A DNA stretch of 35,680 nt from Solirubrobacterales bacterium (GTDB lineage Bacteria; Actinomycetota; Thermoleophilia; Solirubrobacterales; Solirubrobacteraceae). Position numbers and translations under genes: made by a program. The stretch is from assembly GCA_003132505.1 (NCBI GenBank), contig PKXY01000026.1, forward strand, positions 1 through 35,680. The letters run 5' to 3'. Below the pieces are notes generated by a model that saw nothing but the letters and a program-made list of their open reading frames with translations, was not told the DNA's origin and made no database searches. This document shows positions 22,283 through 30,472 of the stretch, piece after piece. Position 1 is the stretch's first letter; each line of letters starts with the position of its first letter.

Positions 22283-22396
22283 GTGCCGCAAGACAAAGAC
22301 TGCAACAACCCCGGCGGCGTCGTCCCTGCCTCGCCAATCTTCCAACATGCCCAGAGTGCCTGCGAGGGCCTCTTACCGGGAGTCCCGCCGCCGTGA
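22283..22396 (+). pseudogene. 37-codon relic CMRxHG ORF coupled to the adaptor gene
   Basis: GTG 22283 has a strong CAAGGAGA site, like that of CMRxHG gene 1, and opens a 37-codon frame ending GTGA, whose GTG starts the adaptor gene. The product contains SPIFQHAQSACEGLLPG, matching the second-Cys segment of CMRxHG modules (compare SSTVLQAAEKACQHLLPN). No CMR motif or signal peptide remains. It is probably an internally deleted CMRxHG gene kept as a translational leader for the operon; a functional micropeptide cannot be excluded. Confidence 0.55.
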
Positions 22397-23895
22397 GCGC
22401 CCCAAGCAGCACTCTGGCCGAAACTTCGGTCGCTCTCGACGAGCGGCCGCCTTCGCGTTTCTCGCGTCCCCGGCTCGCCGCCGTCGGGGCGTTGGTCGTC
22501 GCGGTCGTCGCGGTGATCGTCGTCGTCACCGATCCGTTTGGCGGTGGTGGCGCGCCGGGCGGTGGCGCGGTCAACGATGCTGGCACGAGCCTTCAGCCGG
22601 TTGTGCGCGAGTCGTTGACTGAGCAGTCGGACCAGTCGGGCACGCTCGGCTTCGCCGGTTCGGCGACGATTCTGTTGCCGGGCGGCACGCCGTCGTCGAG
22701 TGTCGCACGGTCGCAGCAGTCGGTTGCTCACGATGACAGCACGCTGAGTTCGGCGCGGGCGTCGCTCGTGGCGGACGAGGCGAAGCTCGCTGACGCTCGC
22801 GCGACGCTGTCAGCCGACCGGGCGAAGGAGGAGGTCGATTGCGCGGGCGACGGCAGCGGCTCGTCGGGGAGTGGCGGCGGGTCGGGTATGTGTGCGAGCG
22901 ACGAGCAGCTCGTCAGCTCCGATCAGCAGGGCGTGGCGAGCGCAGCGGCGAGGGTTTCGGGCGACCGGTCGATGGTCTCTGCGAGCGAGGGCGCGGTCGT
23001 CAGTGCGCAGGCGAGCCTATCGTCGTCGGGCTCGGCCGAGGTTTTCTACGGCCAGGGTGCGACGTACACGGAGCTGCCGCACGCTGGTGAGGACATTTCG
23101 CGCGGCCAGACCCTTTACGTGGTCGGCGACCAGCCGGTGGTGCTGCTGTATGGGTCGGTGCTCGCCTCACGCGCGTTCGTGGCGGGGATGTCACCGGGGA
23201 GCGATGTCGGGGAGCTGAATGCCAATCTTGCGGTGCTCGGCTACGCGCCGGGGCTGAGCGGTGACGCGTTCACCGCCGGGACCGCGGCTGGGATCCGCGC
23301 GTTCCAGTCTGCGCGCGGGTTGAGCGCGACGGGCGAGCTGCTGCTGGGGTCGGTGGTGTTCCGGCCGGGGGCGGTGCGCGTCACGAGCGTGATGGCGACG
23401 CTTGGCGCGAGCGCCGTGAGCGGTCCCGTGCTGTCGGTCAGCTCGACCGGCCGGCAGGTTGTGATTGCGCTTGACGCCGCCCAGCAGGGAAGCGTCGCGG
23501 TCGGCGACCAGGTGACGATCACGCTGCCGAGCAATGCGACAACGCCGGGCGTCGTGTCTTTCGTCGGCGGCGTCGCGAGCACGCCGCAGGGCGGCGGGTC
23601 ACCGACGATCAACGTCGACGTAACGCCAACCGATCCGACTGCGACCGGCAATCTCGTCGCGGCGCCGGTGACGGTGTCGATCACGACCGCGAGCGTGAAG
23701 GACGCGCTGGTCGTGCCTGTCGACGCGCTGCTGGCACTCTCAGGCGGGGGCTACGCAATCGAGGTCGTCGGCAACGACCGCATCCACCATCTCGTTGCCG
23801 TGGGCCTCGGCCTGTTCGACGACGCCTCCGGCCTCGTCCAGATCAGCGGCAGCGGTGTTTCCGTCGGCGAGCGCGTCGTAGTCCCGAGCCTGTGA
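22393..23895 (+). CDS. HlyD/MacA-like periplasmic adaptor with peptidoglycan-binding domain
   Basis: 500 residues from GTG 22393. A membrane anchor at about 27-46 is followed by an N-terminal lipoyl-like part and a helical hairpin (about 103-210) rich in Ala, Ser and Asp. The hairpin tip carries C150 and C167 around a Gly/Ser loop. A PG_binding_1-like domain lies at about 268-325 (GELNANLAVLGYAPG, then AGIRAFQSARGL). C-terminal beta-barrel and membrane-proximal domains include VVIALDAAQQGSVAVGDQVT and VPVDALLALSGGGYAIEVV. Such adaptors join MacB-type ABC transporters to the wall in Gram-positive bacteria. Its stop overlaps the next GTG by 4 bp. Confidence 0.88.
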   Translation: MSAPSSTLAETSVALDERPPSRFSRPRLAAVGALVVAVVAVIVVVTDPFGGGGAPGGGAVNDAGTSLQPVVRESLTEQSDQSGTLGFAGSATILLPGGTPSSSVARSQQSVAHDDSTLSSARASLVADEAKLADARATLSADRAKEEVDCAGDGSGSSGSGGGSGMCASDEQLVSSDQQGVASAAARVSGDRSMVSASEGAVVSAQASLSSSGSAEVFYGQGATYTELPHAGEDISRGQTLYVVGDQPVVLLYGSVLASRAFVAGMSPGSDVGELNANLAVLGYAPGLSGDAFTAGTAAGIRAFQSARGLSATGELLLGSVVFRPGAVRVTSVMATLGASAVSGPVLSVSSTGRQVVIALDAAQQGSVAVGDQVTITLPSNATTPGVVSFVGGVASTPQGGGSPTINVDVTPTDPTATGNLVAAPVTVSITTASVKDALVVPVDALLALSGGGYAIEVVGNDRIHHLVAVGLGLFDDASGLVQISGSGVSVGERVVVPSL

Positions 23896-25115
23896 GCGGC
23901 TCGACTCGCTTCACTCGTCTTGCCGGCTCTTGGCGCGGGCGGATCGCGTGCGCGTGCGCTATCACCGCGGTTGGCCTGCTCGCGACAGGTGGCGGCGCGG
24001 GCGTCGCCGACACGAGCGCCTGCCCGTCGTCGAACCCACCGGACACCCTGACACTCGCGTCGGGGACGCCGCAGACAGCACAGCTCAACTCGGCGTTCGC
24101 GGCCCCGCTTGTCGTAGTGCTCGCCAACAGCAACGGGTGTCCGGTGACGACCGGCGCAAGCGGCGAAGCGGTCGCGTTCAGCGCGCCAACCAGCGGCGCG
24201 AGCGGGCTCTTCTCCACCACTGCCGCGGCCATGGCGACGGTCGGCACTGACGCGACTGGCAGCGCTTCGGCACCGTCGTTCACCGCGAACGACACGGCCG
24301 GGAGTTACACCGTGACCGCCAGTTCGCAGTACGGGTCCGTGTCGTTCTCGCTCACGAACACCGCCGCCGGGGTCCCGGCGAGCATCGTCGAGCTGTCGCC
24401 GGCGAGCGAGTCGGCGGCTGTCGCGACGAGCTACGCGCAGCCGCTACAGGTCAAGGTGGTGGACGCGAACGGCAACCCAGTCGCCGATGCCAGCGTCGCG
24501 TTCACGCTCAGCTCAGCGGATCAGACCATGTGCGGCACGACATCGACCGCGAGCGCGACGTTCGCCGGCAGCGGCGCGCAGGCGACAGCGACGACGAACG
24601 CGGGCGGCGTCGCGACATCACCGGCGTTCAGCGCAAACAGCGGCAGCGGCTCGTTCACGGCGACCGCCGCGATCTCGAGTGGCGGCGGGGGCGCGAGCGG
24701 TGGTGGCGGCGGCGCACCGAGCCACGCGAGCCCGGTGAACTTCCAGCTCGACAATCTCGCCGGCGCGCCGGCGTCGCTCAGCCCCGGCGTCGCCGCTACG
24801 GAGTCGGCCGTAGCGGGCACCCGTCTTGCCATCCCGCTCGCGGTCAGCGTCACTGACGCCGAGCACAATCCGGTCGCCGGCGCACCGGTCACGTTCACGG
24901 CGCCGGCGCGCGGCGCGAGCGGACGCTTTGCCGTCCACACCGGCCACAACCGCTGGGCGCATCGGCGTCAAGCCACGGCTAAGACCGACGCCTGCGGTGT
25001 GGCCGTCGCTCCGTCGTTCCGCGCGAACGACCACGTGGGCGGCTACATCGTCAAGGCGACCGTCGACGCCGCAAAACCGGCCGCGTTCGCACTCGTCAAC
25101 CAGCGACAGCGATGA
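23892..25115 (+). CDS. Secreted protein with three Ig-like (Big_1/invasin-type) repeats, within efflux operon
   Basis: A 407-residue protein from GTG 23892. Signal peptide about 1-40 ([20 protein letters not shown]). Three repeats of about 110 residues each have a pattern like V.F.AP..GASG.F, ...A.TDA.G.A.APSF.AND..G.Y.V.A, with clear copies near 85-150, 190-265 and 330-395, separated by Gly/Ser-rich linkers. Bacterial Ig-like domains form surface or wall scaffolds. No LPXTG or C-terminal membrane anchor is seen. Overlaps of 4 bp on both sides place it firmly between adaptor and ATPase, so it probably works with the transporter outside the membrane. Confidence 0.8.
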   Translation: MSGSTRFTRLAGSWRGRIACACAITAVGLLATGGGAGVADTSACPSSNPPDTLTLASGTPQTAQLNSAFAAPLVVVLANSNGCPVTTGASGEAVAFSAPTSGASGLFSTTAAAMATVGTDATGSASAPSFTANDTAGSYTVTASSQYGSVSFSLTNTAAGVPASIVELSPASESAAVATSYAQPLQVKVVDANGNPVADASVAFTLSSADQTMCGTTSTASATFAGSGAQATATTNAGGVATSPAFSANSGSGSFTATAAISSGGGGASGGGGGAPSHASPVNFQLDNLAGAPASLSPGVAATESAVAGTRLAIPLAVSVTDAEHNPVAGAPVTFTAPARGASGRFAVHTGHNRWAHRRQATAKTDACGVAVAPSFRANDHVGGYIVKATVDAAKPAAFALVNQRQR

Positions 25116-25864
25116 GCGTGGCGCCGGAGCTGGCGCGCCGTCGTCGCGATGCGAACGCGTCGCCAGACGACGCGCGCGTGCCGGTACTCGAGCTGGAGAA
25201 CGTGACCAAGACCTACCCGACCGAGCCGCCGGTGACGGCGCTCGCGGGCGTCTCGTTCAGCGTCGCGCGCGGCGAGCTGGTCGCGATCGTCGGCCCGTCC
25301 GGGTCTGGCAAGTCGACGCTGCTGCATCTGATCGGGACACTCGACCGGCCGACCAGCGGCGTCGTGCACGTGACCGGCCTTGACGTCGCCGAGCTATCCG
25401 ATCGCGAGCTGGCGGCGCTGCGCGCGACTCGCATCGGTTTCGTCTTCCAGCAGTTCTTCCTCGCCGAGCACGAGACCGCGCTCGAGAACGTCGCCAACGG
25501 CCTACTCTACGCCGGCGTCGAGCGCGCTCGCCGCCGCGCTGCAGCGTCGAGCGCGCTCGCCCGCGTCGGCCTCGCCGCTCGCGCGGGCTTTCGCCCGACG
25601 CAGCTGTCAGGCGGTGAGCGCCAGCGCGTCGCGATCGCCCGCGCGCTCGTCGGCTCACCGGCGATCGTCCTCGCCGACGAGCCGACCGGAAACCTCGACA
25701 GCGTCTCCGGCGCAGGCGTCGTTGAGCTGCTCGAGGCGCTCAATCAGGAGGGCGCGACGATCGTCGTGATCACGCACGACCGCGATCTCGCAGCGCGTTT
25801 GCCGCGGCGGATCGAGATGCTCGACGGCCGTGTTGTCGCCGACACCACGCGGGGTGCCTTGTGA
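25112..25864 (+). CDS. ABC transporter ATP-binding protein, MacB/LolD type
   Basis: A 250-residue ATPase with Walker [10 protein letters not shown] (61-69), Q-loop VFQQFFL (Q113), signature [15 protein letters not shown] (165-179), Walker [14 protein letters not shown] (186-197) and switch H222 in [10 protein letters not shown]. The sequence type is the LolD/FtsE/MacB branch, which powers mechanotransmission rather than classic substrate import. It is coupled by 4-bp overlaps to the Ig-like gene and the permease. Confidence 0.95.
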   Translation: MSVAPELARRRRDANASPDDARVPVLELENVTKTYPTEPPVTALAGVSFSVARGELVAIVGPSGSGKSTLLHLIGTLDRPTSGVVHVTGLDVAELSDRELAALRATRIGFVFQQFFLAEHETALENVANGLLYAGVERARRRAAASSALARVGLAARAGFRPTQLSGGERQRVAIARALVGSPAIVLADEPTGNLDSVSGAGVVELLEALNQEGATIVVITHDRDLAARLPRRIEMLDGRVVADTTRGAL

Positions 25865-27087
25865 GCGCCGACAGGCCGCTCGCAAGCAGTCATCCGACGC
25901 TCACCGGGTCGAGCCTGAGGCTCGGCGACCTCGCGCGGCTCGCGAGCCTCGGCCTGCGCACGCGCCGCATGCGCGCGACGCTCTCGGCGCTCGGGATCGC
26001 GATCGGCGTCGCCGCGATCGTCGCCGTGCTCGGCCTGTCGTCGAGCTCGCAGGCCGGCCTCTTGTCGGAGATCGACAGGCTCGGCACCAACCTGCTTGAC
26101 GTCACCAACGGGCAGACGCTGTTCGGGCAGACCGCCGAGCTGCCAGACGCGGCGCCGGCGATGATCGCGCGGATCGGCCCGGTGACCCAGGTTCAGTACA
26201 CGGGAGCAGTCAACGGCAACGTCTACCGCAGCCCGCTGATCCCGTCGATCGACACGAACGCGCTCGGGATCAGCGCGTCGAGCCTTGGCCTGCCGCGGGC
26301 CGTCGGCACGAGCCTGCGCAAGGGCCGCTACCTCAATGCTGCGACCGCCCGCGAGCCGGTCTGTGTGCTCGGCGCCGCCGCTGCGCAGCTACTCGGGATC
26401 GACCGCATCTTCAGCGGCGAGCGGATCTGGGCCGCTGGCATGTGGTTCTATGTCGCCGGGATCCTGCGCCCGGCGGTCCTCGCGCCCGAGATCGACAGCA
26501 GCATCCTGATTGGATTCTCCGCCGCACAGCGCTACCTCGACTTCGACGGACATCCTTCCGAGATCTATGTGCGAGCACAAACCAGCCAAGTCGACGCCGT
26601 CGACAACATTCTCGCCGCGACCGCCGACCCCGAAACACCAAGCAACGTCGACGTCAGCCAGCCGTCGGCAGCACTCGTCGCACGCGCCGACGCCCAAGGT
26701 GCCTTCAACGACCTGTTCCTCGGCCTCGCCGCCGTCGCCCTACTTGTCGGCGCCGTCGGCGTCGCAAACATCATGATCATCGGCGTGCTCGAGCGCCGCT
26801 CGGAGATCGGCTTGCGCCGCGCACTCGGCGCGACCAAGGGCAACATCCGCACCCAGTTCCTCAGCGAAGCGATCCTGCTCGCGCTGCTCGGCGGCGTCGT
26901 CGGCGTGCTCGCCGGGATCGCCGCGACCGCGATCTACGCCTCGACCAAGGGTTGGATGGTCGTCATCCCGCCGCTTGCCTGGGGCGGCGGGCTCGCGGCC
27001 GCGATCGCGATCGGCGCGATCGCCGGCCTGCTCCCCGCGATCCGCGCCGCCCGCATGTCGCCGACCGAAGCGCTCCGCACTGTCTAA
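25861..27087 (+). CDS. ABC transporter permease, MacB/FtsX type
   Basis: A 408-residue protein. TM1 is at about 41-60, followed by a large extracytoplasmic MacB_PCD-like domain (about 62-280) and three C-terminal TM helices in the FtsX domain (about 283-308, 335-360, 370-392). [20 protein letters not shown] and [18 protein letters not shown] are hallmarks of the family. With the ATPase and adaptor it should form a tripartite-like efflux or signalling machine. It ends 40 bp before the convergent 148-residue gene. Confidence 0.94.
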   Translation: MSADRPLASSHPTLTGSSLRLGDLARLASLGLRTRRMRATLSALGIAIGVAAIVAVLGLSSSSQAGLLSEIDRLGTNLLDVTNGQTLFGQTAELPDAAPAMIARIGPVTQVQYTGAVNGNVYRSPLIPSIDTNALGISASSLGLPRAVGTSLRKGRYLNAATAREPVCVLGAAAAQLLGIDRIFSGERIWAAGMWFYVAGILRPAVLAPEIDSSILIGFSAAQRYLDFDGHPSEIYVRAQTSQVDAVDNILAATADPETPSNVDVSQPSAALVARADAQGAFNDLFLGLAAVALLVGAVGVANIMIIGVLERRSEIGLRRALGATKGNIRTQFLSEAILLALLGGVVGVLAGIAATAIYASTKGWMVVIPPLAWGGGLAAAIAIGAIAGLLPAIRAARMSPTEALRTV

Positions 27088-27126
27088 ACGCGCACCCCAG
27101 GCCTCCAGCGCAGCGCCTGCCGGCGT

Positions 27127-27573
27127 CTATCTGGCGGCCTTAGGCATCGGCAGACATGTGCTCAGTGCGTCGTAGTCGTCGTTGGTCAACGGCGACGGTA
27201 CTTGTGACCAGATTGTGTTGTCGTAGAAGCTGTTCGGTGACCCGCGCGCGTACGAGGCGCGGATCGCCGCCTCTGCGTTTGGGAAGAACGTCAGCTTCAT
27301 GAAGCCAGGCTGACCCTTGAATCGGACGAGGAGGTCCGCGCCCGCGGAGCGCACCGCGCTGACCGCCGGGGATGCCTTGAAGCAGGTCGTCGCGGCGCTC
27401 TGGTTCACCGGAGGGGCCTGACTCCCGCCGAGATCCTCGGAGAGGCCCGGCGGCGAGCTGGAGCCGTGCAGAAGCGAGACGGCGAGGGCCACGACCGCTA
27501 CGAGCAGTAGCACGTCGAGCGCCGACCAGATCGAGCGACGTCCGAGGCGCGCGACCGCGATGGACTTGTGCAT
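27127..27573 (-). CDS. Single-pass membrane-anchored hypothetical protein, two Cys
   Basis: A 148-residue protein. Cytosolic N-terminus, transmembrane helix at about 18-37 (ALDVLLLVAVVALAVSLLHG) and an extracytoplasmic domain with C64 and C140, which could form a disulfide. Within it, FKGQPGFMKLTFFPNAEAAI resembles a small alpha/beta domain. I do not recognise the family. It lies 89 bp downstream of kinase 3 on the same strand and may be part of that operon. Confidence 0.65.
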   Translation of the reverse strand: MHKSIAVARLGRRSIWSALDVLLLVAVVALAVSLLHGSSSPPGLSEDLGGSQAPPVNQSAATTCFKASPAVSAVRSAGADLLVRFKGQPGFMKLTFFPNAEAAIRASYARGSPNSFYDNTIWSQVPSPLTNDDYDALSTCLPMPKAAR

Positions 27574-27662
27574 GAGCGAGTCACCGGCGTGCCAGAGCGG
27601 ATCGAGTAGCGCGCTCCTCGAATCTCATTGGTTTCTCGTTTTGTGCTTTGGCCGGCTCCGAG

Positions 27663-28871
27663 TCAGCTCGGGCTTGCGGAGACCGTGACCGATACTTCGA
27701 GTCCGCCGCCGGGTCGCGAGTCGGCGGTGATCGTGGCGTTGTGGGCGGCGGCGATCGTGCTGGCGATCGAGAGACCGAGCCCGACGCCGTCTCCGGGGTT
27801 GAGACGCTGCTTGGCGCGGGCGAAGGGCTCGAACAGCGTTCGGATCTGCTCGCCAGGGACGGTGGGCCCTGTGTTGGCGATCTCGAAGGTCGCGCTGTCG
27901 GCTTGCTGGATGGTGCGGATCCCGATCCAGCCGCCCTGGTTGTTGTGGCACGCGGCGTTCTCGACGAGGTTGGCGATCATGCGCTCGAGCAGCACCCGAT
28001 CGCCACGGGCGAGCGCGGGCGCGAGCGCGGCTTCGACCCTGATCTGGCGCTGCTCGATCATCTGGTGCGAGGCGTCGAGCGCGTCCTCGGCGGCTGTGGC
28101 GAGATCAACAGGTTCCTGAGCTGTCGGGCCGAGCTCGCTGGTGGCGAGCGTCAGCAGCGCCTCGACGGTGGCTTCGGCCTGCTCGACCGACCGCGCGACG
28201 CGGACCGCCATCGCCTCCAGTTGTTCGGGTGTCTTCGTCGGCTTGGAGAGCGTGACCTCGATCGCGGTTCGCATCGCTGTGAGCGGCGTGCGCAGCTCGT
28301 GCGCCGCGTTGGCCACGAACCGCTTCTGACTGGTAAATGCTGCATCGAGCCGCTCGAGCATCACGTCAAAGGTGTCGGCCAGCTGCTTGAACTCGTCATC
28401 GGGCCCGGTGAGCGCGATGCGTTCACCAAGGCGCAGCTCGGAAGCCCGCCGCGCGGCGTCGGTGATCGATCGCACAGGTCTGAGCGCTCGTCCAGAGGCC
28501 AGCCAGCCCAGAGCCGCCGAGGCGATTGCCAGGACGCCGAGACCGATCAGCGAAGCGTCGCGCAGCGCGCTCAACGTGCCCTGGTTGGATCCGCCGCCGA
28601 GCTTGGCGAGCGTCCGTTTGCAGCTCTCCCGCAGCGGCGCAGACGTGGGGGTCGGCTTGCACAGCGCCAGCGCATGCGCTTGTTGAGCCGTAATCTGCTT
28701 GATCGGGATGGCCGGGGCCGGGACGAGAATGGTGACTACCAACGTGTACGTCAGCGCCAATAGCGCCGCCCCAGCGATCAGGAAGAGGACGGAGTAGAAG
28801 ACGGCGAGCCTGGTTCGCACTCGCCGCGGCCAAAGCCGCCGCACGACGACGAGCAGGGCGCCAGGCGTCAT
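27663..28871 (-). CDS. Two-component sensor histidine kinase 3
   Basis: A 402-residue kinase. TM1 is at about 23-49, an extracytoplasmic loop at 50-105 has C71 and C84, and TM2 is at about 106-126. HAMP follows, then HisKA with H191 in FVANAAHELRTPLTAMRTAI, and HATPase with IANLVENAACHNN and GVGLGLSIASTIAAAHN. It resembles kinase 1 in size and motifs. The two Cys in the short sensor loop could be redox- or metal-responsive. It overlaps regulator 3 by 4 bp. Confidence 0.93.
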   Translation of the reverse strand: MTPGALLVVVRRLWPRRVRTRLAVFYSVLFLIAGAALLALTYTLVVTILVPAPAIPIKQITAQQAHALALCKPTPTSAPLRESCKRTLAKLGGGSNQGTLSALRDASLIGLGVLAIASAALGWLASGRALRPVRSITDAARRASELRLGERIALTGPDDEFKQLADTFDVMLERLDAAFTSQKRFVANAAHELRTPLTAMRTAIEVTLSKPTKTPEQLEAMAVRVARSVEQAEATVEALLTLATSELGPTAQEPVDLATAAEDALDASHQMIEQRQIRVEAALAPALARGDRVLLERMIANLVENAACHNNQGGWIGIRTIQQADSATFEIANTGPTVPGEQIRTLFEPFARAKQRLNPGDGVGLGLSIASTIAAAHNATITADSRPGGGLEVSVTVSASPS

Positions 28872-29521
28872 CGCATGCGGTAGCCGGCGCCGACCACTGT
28901 CTCGATCACCTCCGGCTCGCCCAGCTTGCGCCGCAGACGCGCGAGCGTCGTCGCAACCGTGCGCGTGAACGGGTCGGCGTTCTCATCCCAGACCCGCTCC
29001 AGCAGCTCCTCGGCGCTGACCACCGCGCCGTCGGCCGCCAGCAGCACCTCGAGCACACCCAGCTCCTTGCGCGTCAAAGAAAGCTCCCGCCCCGCCCGCG
29101 CAGCGCGCCGTGCCGCCCGATCGACAGTCAGATCGCCCCGTGCCAGTAGGGATGGCGCAGAGGGCGCTCGGCGCGCGAGCGCATGCACCCGCGCGAGCAG
29201 TTCTTCGAGCGCGAACGGTTTCGGAAGATAGTCATCCGCGCCCAGGTTAAGACCCTCGACGCGATCGCCGATCGCCGCGGCAGCGGTCAACATCAGGATC
29301 CGTGCGTCCGAGCCGCGATCGCGCAGCGCCACGCAAACGGCGTCGCCGTGCACGCCAGGCAGGTCGCGATCGAGCACGATCACGTCGTAGGGGTAGAGCA
29401 AACCCTTTTGCAGCGCGGCCGCCCCGTCATACGCGAGGTCGATCGCGATCCCGCGATCGCGCAACCCCTCAGCGATATCGCCGGCGAGCTCCACGTGATC
29501 CTCGACCACCAATACGCGCAC
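28868..29521 (-). CDS. OmpR-family response regulator 3
   Basis: 217 residues from GTG 29521, the same length and beginning (VRVLVVEDH) as regulator 1. The frame is open to 29539. The receiver phospho-acceptor is the first Asp in VIVLDRDLPGVHGD, with LPKPFALEELLARV. The winged helix has LSLTRKELGVLEVLLAADGA and TLARLRRKLGEPEVIETVVG. GTG 29521 is preferred because the RR-box promoter at 29528-29561 would start transcription almost at this codon, making the message leaderless. Likely targets are CMRxHG gene 4 and the adaptor operon. Confidence 0.94.
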   Translation of the reverse strand: MRVLVVEDHVELAGDIAEGLRDRGIAIDLAYDGAAALQKGLLYPYDVIVLDRDLPGVHGDAVCVALRDRGSDARILMLTAAAAIGDRVEGLNLGADDYLPKPFALEELLARVHALARRAPSAPSLLARGDLTVDRAARRAARAGRELSLTRKELGVLEVLLAADGAVVSAEELLERVWDENADPFTRTVATTLARLRRKLGEPEVIETVVGAGYRMR

Positions 29522-29527
29522 CCGGGC

Positions 29528-29561
29528 ATCGTGCACCACTGCACGTCACAACGCCGTGACA
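29528..29561 (-). promoter_or_regulatory. RR-box promoter of regulator 3/kinase 3 operon
   Basis: On the reverse strand TGTCACG (29561-29555) and TGTGACG (29550-29544) are direct repeats 11 bp apart, followed after ten bases by CACGAT (29533-29528), a weak -10. The same bases also read as an inverted repeat, GTCAC-N6-GTGAC, at 29545-29560. The half-sites fit TGT-N-AC, shared with TGTAACC before the adaptor and CMRxHG gene 4. Confidence 0.55.
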
Positions 29562-29612
29562 CGCCGAGACCACGTTCGGCCCGCCCTCATCAGCGCCGGC
29601 GCGTTGCACTGG

Positions 29613-29635
29613 TGTAACCGCCGCCCGGATACCAC
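29613..29635 (+). promoter_or_regulatory. RR half-site and -10 of CMRxHG gene 4
   Basis: TGTAACC (29613-29619, within TGTAACCGCC) is followed after exactly ten bases by TACCAC (29630-29635). The upstream partner half-site, expected at 29602-29608 (CGTTGCA), matches poorly. The ten bases TGTAACCGCC are identical to both half-sites of the adaptor promoter. Confidence 0.55.
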
Positions 29636-29642
29636 TTGCTCC

Positions 29643-30206
29643 ATGTACACACTGACCTCAAGACTCCCACTCATCGCAGCCACGATCGCCGCCGCGACGC
29701 TGATCGCCGCCTGCGGATCAAGCTCGCCCAGCGCGTCCAGTTCGGGCGGCGGTGCGCCCACCCAGGCTCAACTACAGCACGATCAGCAGGTCGCGGTCAG
29801 GTTCGCCGGCTGCATGCGCTCACACGGGGTGCCCAATGTCCCCGACCCGACGCTCTCCCCCACCGCATTCAAGTCGGCGGTCGGCGAAGACCTGAAATCG
29901 CCCGCGGGCCAGGCCGCATACACGGCCTGCCAGCACCTGCTGCCGCCCCGCCAACCCAACCAGAGCGCGCCCAACAGTCCCGCGCGGACCACAGCATTTC
30001 TGGAGTTCGCCCGCTGCCTACGCAGCCACGGCTTGCCCAACTTCCCCGACCCGAACGGCAGCGGCCAGATAACCCACGAGATGCTCGCCGCCGATGGGAT
30101 AAACCTGCAACAGCCAGGGTTCCTGACGGCGGGCGACACGTGCGTCAGTGTCACCCACGGGCTCCTCACCAAGGCCGAGGTGGCCCGCTTCGCCGCGGGA
30201 CAATAG
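29643..30206 (+). CDS. CMRxHG lipoprotein 4
   Basis: 187 residues from ATG 29643 (the frame is open from 29556, but the extra part overlaps the promoter). Lipobox TLIAAC gives C24, followed by a Ser/Gly linker. Module 1: FAGCMRSHGVPNVPDP (C57) with C96 in YTACQHLLPP. Module 2: FARCLRSHGLPNFPDP (C124) with C167 in GDTCVSVTHG. It is divergent from regulator 3. No strong Shine-Dalgarno is visible. Confidence 0.82.
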   Translation: MYTLTSRLPLIAATIAAATLIAACGSSSPSASSSGGGAPTQAQLQHDQQVAVRFAGCMRSHGVPNVPDPTLSPTAFKSAVGEDLKSPAGQAAYTACQHLLPPRQPNQSAPNSPARTTAFLEFARCLRSHGLPNFPDPNGSGQITHEMLAADGINLQQPGFLTAGDTCVSVTHGLLTKAEVARFAAGQ

Positions 30207-30472
30207 GCTCTCGGCGCCCACGGGACGACGCGTGAGGGTTCGGCGTGTCAGCTGCCGTCGGCCGCGAACGTGAAGCGTCATAAAGACGTCGTCACCATCC
30301 TGAAAGGCAACCTGAAACTGCTTGAGCGATTCACGGAACTCTTCCGGATCGACGCTTGACCGCGCTCCGGCACCGTAGCGACCGATTGGAGCGGAGATGG
30401 CCAAGCTGATCTATGCGGCGATCGCTCCTTGAGCGGGCGCGGTTGGGACTCTGCCGCGTTGAACTGAGAAGC

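Noticed and set aside
30270..30359. 29-codon forward ORF (starts MKRHKDVVTILKGNLKLL)
   Set aside because: No ribosome site, and it is antisense to the SnoaL-like patch; too short to support.
30207..30404. Reverse frame with EEFRESLKQFQVAFQDGDDV resembling the middle of a SnoaL/NTF2-like domain
   Set aside because: Only about 35 plausible residues, after which the frame runs antisense into CMRxHG gene 4. It could be a gene remnant, but similarity was judged by eye only.
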